Shown here: in pieces, positions 56,529-57,924 of the stretch
Layout: every line of letters begins with the position of its first letter
Numbering within the stretch: the first letter of the stretch is position 1
Assembly (NCBI GenBank): GCA_937862845.1
Contig: CALMCK010000059.1
Span: forward strand, 1 to 57,924
Direction: 5' to 3'
DNA length: 57,924 nucleotides
DNA from: an uncultured Burkholderiaceae bacterium
GTDB lineage: Bacteria; Pseudomonadota; Gammaproteobacteria; Burkholderiales; Burkholderiaceae
Position numbers and translations under genes: made by a program
Notes under the pieces: generated by a model
The model's input: the letters and a program-made list of their open reading frames with translations, nothing else
Told to the model about the DNA's origin: nothing
The model's database searches: none

Positions 56529-56891
56529 TTACGGAAAAGCACGCCAAGGACGATCGCCTGCGAGCACATGCAAATGTATATGGTACACCTCTTGCATACC
56601 ATCGGGCCCTGCATTCATCACGACCCGTAAACCACCTTCTGGCAACGCTCTGCCGCCATTTTCTGAAGCAAGTTTGGGGGCCATGGCCATCATTCGCCCA
56701 ACAATCGCCTCATCGGCTGGGCGGACATCGCCCAGTGTGGCGATGTGAGTTTTTGGCACGATGAGCAAATGAACGGGTGCAGCTGGGTTGATGTCGTGAA
56801 ACGCTATCAACTCGTCGTCCTCAAATACTTTTTTTGCAGGGATGTCGCCTGCAACTATTTTACAAAAAAGACAGTCATGCATCTGACTCAC
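56529..56891 (-). CDS. HIT-family protein (HinT-like)
   Basis: 120-aa histidine triad nucleotide-binding protein. [44 protein letters not shown] is the family start; the triad is [12 protein letters not shown] near the end. Cleaves nucleoside phosphoramidates (Hint branch). Start overlaps hisE by 4 nt and it precedes tatA by 43 bp, the classic Burkholderiales order. Confidence 0.96.
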   Translation of the reverse strand: MSQMHDCLFCKIVAGDIPAKKVFEDDELIAFHDINPAAPVHLLIVPKTHIATLGDVRPADEAIVGRMMAMAPKLASENGGRALPEGGLRVVMNAGPDGMQEVYHIHLHVLAGDRPWRAFP

Positions 56892-57256
56892 TCCTTATTT
56901 TCTCGAGCCACAGCTGCGGGCGGCGCTTTTAGTGTCTCGACTCGCGAGGCTTTTTCGTCCAATCCTGACATACCTTCGCGGCGTGCCAGTTCTTTGACCA
57001 CATCTTTAAATGACAGATTGTAGTACGATAACATGACCATGGTGTGAAAAACCAAGTCCGCCGACTCATAAACAATTTTGCTCGCGTCTTGGGTCTTGCC
57101 AGCCATCACGACTTCGACCGCCTCTTCGCCGACTTTTTTGAGGACGGTGTCCTCACCTTTATGTAACAGGCGTGCCACATAAGACAGCTCTGGATCACCG
57201 TCGCGGCGCGAGGCGATTAACTCATCCAATTGTCCCAAAACATCCACAGCATTCAT
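56888..57256 (-). CDS. hisE: Phosphoribosyl-ATP diphosphatase
   Basis: Second step of histidine synthesis. 122 aa, alpha-helical MazG-like: [29 protein letters not shown] (with the Glu-rich metal motif EEAVE) and [14 protein letters not shown]. Follows hisI by 17 bp and overlaps the HIT gene by 4 nt; separate from hisI, as usual in Burkholderiales. Confidence 0.97.
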   Translation of the reverse strand: MNAVDVLGQLDELIASRRDGDPELSYVARLLHKGEDTVLKKVGEEAVEVVMAGKTQDASKIVYESADLVFHTMVMLSYYNLSFKDVVKELARREGMSGLDEKASRVETLKAPPAAVARENKE

Positions 57257-57273
57257 GGTATTTCCCTCAAAAT

Positions 57274-57666
57274 TTATTTTTTATAAATGTCGTCTGGTGA
57301 TTTAACCACAGGCTCAGTCACTCGCCATTGTTGTGTCTCAAAATCATAGGCCTCAAAAAAGCAACTGTGACGCCCAGTGTGGCAAGCAATACCGCCATCC
57401 TGCACCACGCTCAGTAACAACACGTCCTGATCGCAGTCAACGCGCACCGACTGGACGTGTTGAACATGACCCGATTCTTCGCCTTTAAACCACAATTTAT
57501 TGCGCGAGCGCGAAAAATACACCGCGCGACGCAAAGCCAATGTTTGCTCAAGTGCCTCTCGGTTCATCCATGCAAACATCAGCACTCGGTTGGTGCCGTG
57601 CTCCTGCGCAATCACAGGCACGAGGCCATGGTCATCCCAACGAACGTGGTTCAATACATCTGTCAT
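57274..57666 (-). CDS. hisI: Phosphoribosyl-AMP cyclohydrolase
   Basis: Third step of histidine synthesis. 130 aa. Motifs: [53 protein letters not shown] and the zinc motif CHTGRHSCF. It follows hisF by 90 bp and precedes hisE by 17 bp. Full length; very secure. Confidence 0.98.
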   Translation of the reverse strand: MTDVLNHVRWDDHGLVPVIAQEHGTNRVLMFAWMNREALEQTLALRRAVYFSRSRNKLWFKGEESGHVQHVQSVRVDCDQDVLLLSVVQDGGIACHTGRHSCFFEAYDFETQQWRVTEPVVKSPDDIYKK

Positions 57667-57756
57667 TTTACGTCAATTCTCTTTGCTAGATTAAATCGCT
57701 TCGATTTACCTTCATGGCAATCGTGTGAAGTTTCAACTGGTGATAGGCATTCAACA

Positions 57757-57924
57757 TCACAAGCGAATCGAAATCCCCTGCGCCGCCATCAGTTGTTTCG
57801 CCTCGGCCACCGTGTGTTGGCCAAAGTGAAAAATACTCGCCGCGAGCACCGCATCGGCGTGGCCCTCTAAAATCCCATCCGCCAAATCCTGCAAACCACC
57901 GACACCGCCCGAAGCCACCACAGG
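57757..57924 (-). CDS. hisF: Imidazole glycerol phosphate synthase cyclase subunit HisF (partial, C-terminal end)
   Basis: The last 55 residues are visible; the rest lies beyond the right edge. [31 protein letters not shown] and a terminal GISIRL are the standard HisF end (phosphate-binding loop of the TIM barrel). Reads in frame from the window edge to a TGA. First visible gene of hisF-hisI-hisE-HIT-tatABC. The 90-bp gap after it contains a small AAATCG-CTT-CGATTT hairpin only. Confidence 0.95.
   Translation of the reverse strand, partial: PVVASGGVGGLQDLADGILEGHADAVLAASIFHFGQHTVAEAKQLMAAQGISIRL

Overview
The window looks like a chromosomal segment of a betaproteobacterium, most likely order Burkholderiales, of moderate G+C. 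Several gene orders point that way: hisF-hisI-hisE-HIT-tatA-tatB-tatC; a CobW-like gene next to dksA, hslV and hslU; hisZ-purA-phosphoribosyltransferase; yqgE-ruvX-pyrR-pyrB-pyrC'; birA-coaX; plus a PhaM-type granule protein and a DUF2788 protein. No plasmid, phage, insertion sequence, CRISPR array, tRNA or rRNA was recognised. Both ends cut genes: hslU on the left, hisF on the right.

Layout. 1-3.7 kb (minus): hslVU protease, dksA, a CobW relative that has lost its GTPase motifs, an alpha/beta hydrolase and a [2Fe-2S] ferredoxin. 3.7-6.1 kb: birA-coaX and a CPBP membrane protease. 6.1-21.8 kb: a glycogen region, all minus strand (glgB-glgC-glgA-pgm-glgX, then glgP). It is interrupted at 15.7-19.2 kb by a sulfide/persulfide detoxification cassette: a TauE-type exporter, a DUF442-SQR fusion and a divergent persulfide dioxygenase. 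21.9-30.5 kb: GMC oxidoreductase, exonuclease III, AmpG, PhaM, a DUF3108 protein followed by a broken second DUF3108 copy, a DUF1857 protein, the ribosome hibernation factor HPF behind an unusually structured leader, and a queuosine-precursor transporter. 30.3-34.5 kb: hisZ-purA-PRT-DUF2788 with a terminator in its leader, and an MBL hydrolase. 34.5-41.3 kb: a basic amino-acid ABC transporter with an embedded AstE/aspartoacylase-like enzyme, then an arginine/lysine/ornithine decarboxylase. 41.3-44.9 kb: galE, apaH, a stand-alone GyrB-type TOPRIM protein and plsC. 44.9-49.8 kb (minus): barnase/barstar and the compact pyrimidine operon. 49.9-57.9 kb: maeB, fused pabB-pabC, pyrE, tatCBA, HIT, hisE, hisI, hisF.

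How the genes work together. Glycogen is made by Pgm, GlgC, GlgA and GlgB and broken down by GlgP and GlgX. Sulfide is oxidised by SQR to persulfide, the dioxygenase makes sulfite, and the TauE protein may export it. Pyrimidine genes (pyrB, pyrC', pyrR, pyrE) and histidine genes (hisZ, hisE, hisI, hisF) are scattered in small operons.

The items most deserving follow-up are the GyrB C-terminal half encoded alone next to apaH, the pseudoknot-like hpf leader, the motif-less CobW relative, the leader terminator before hisZ, and the DUF3108 remnant. All assignments come from reading the sequence; no homology search or structure prediction was run.
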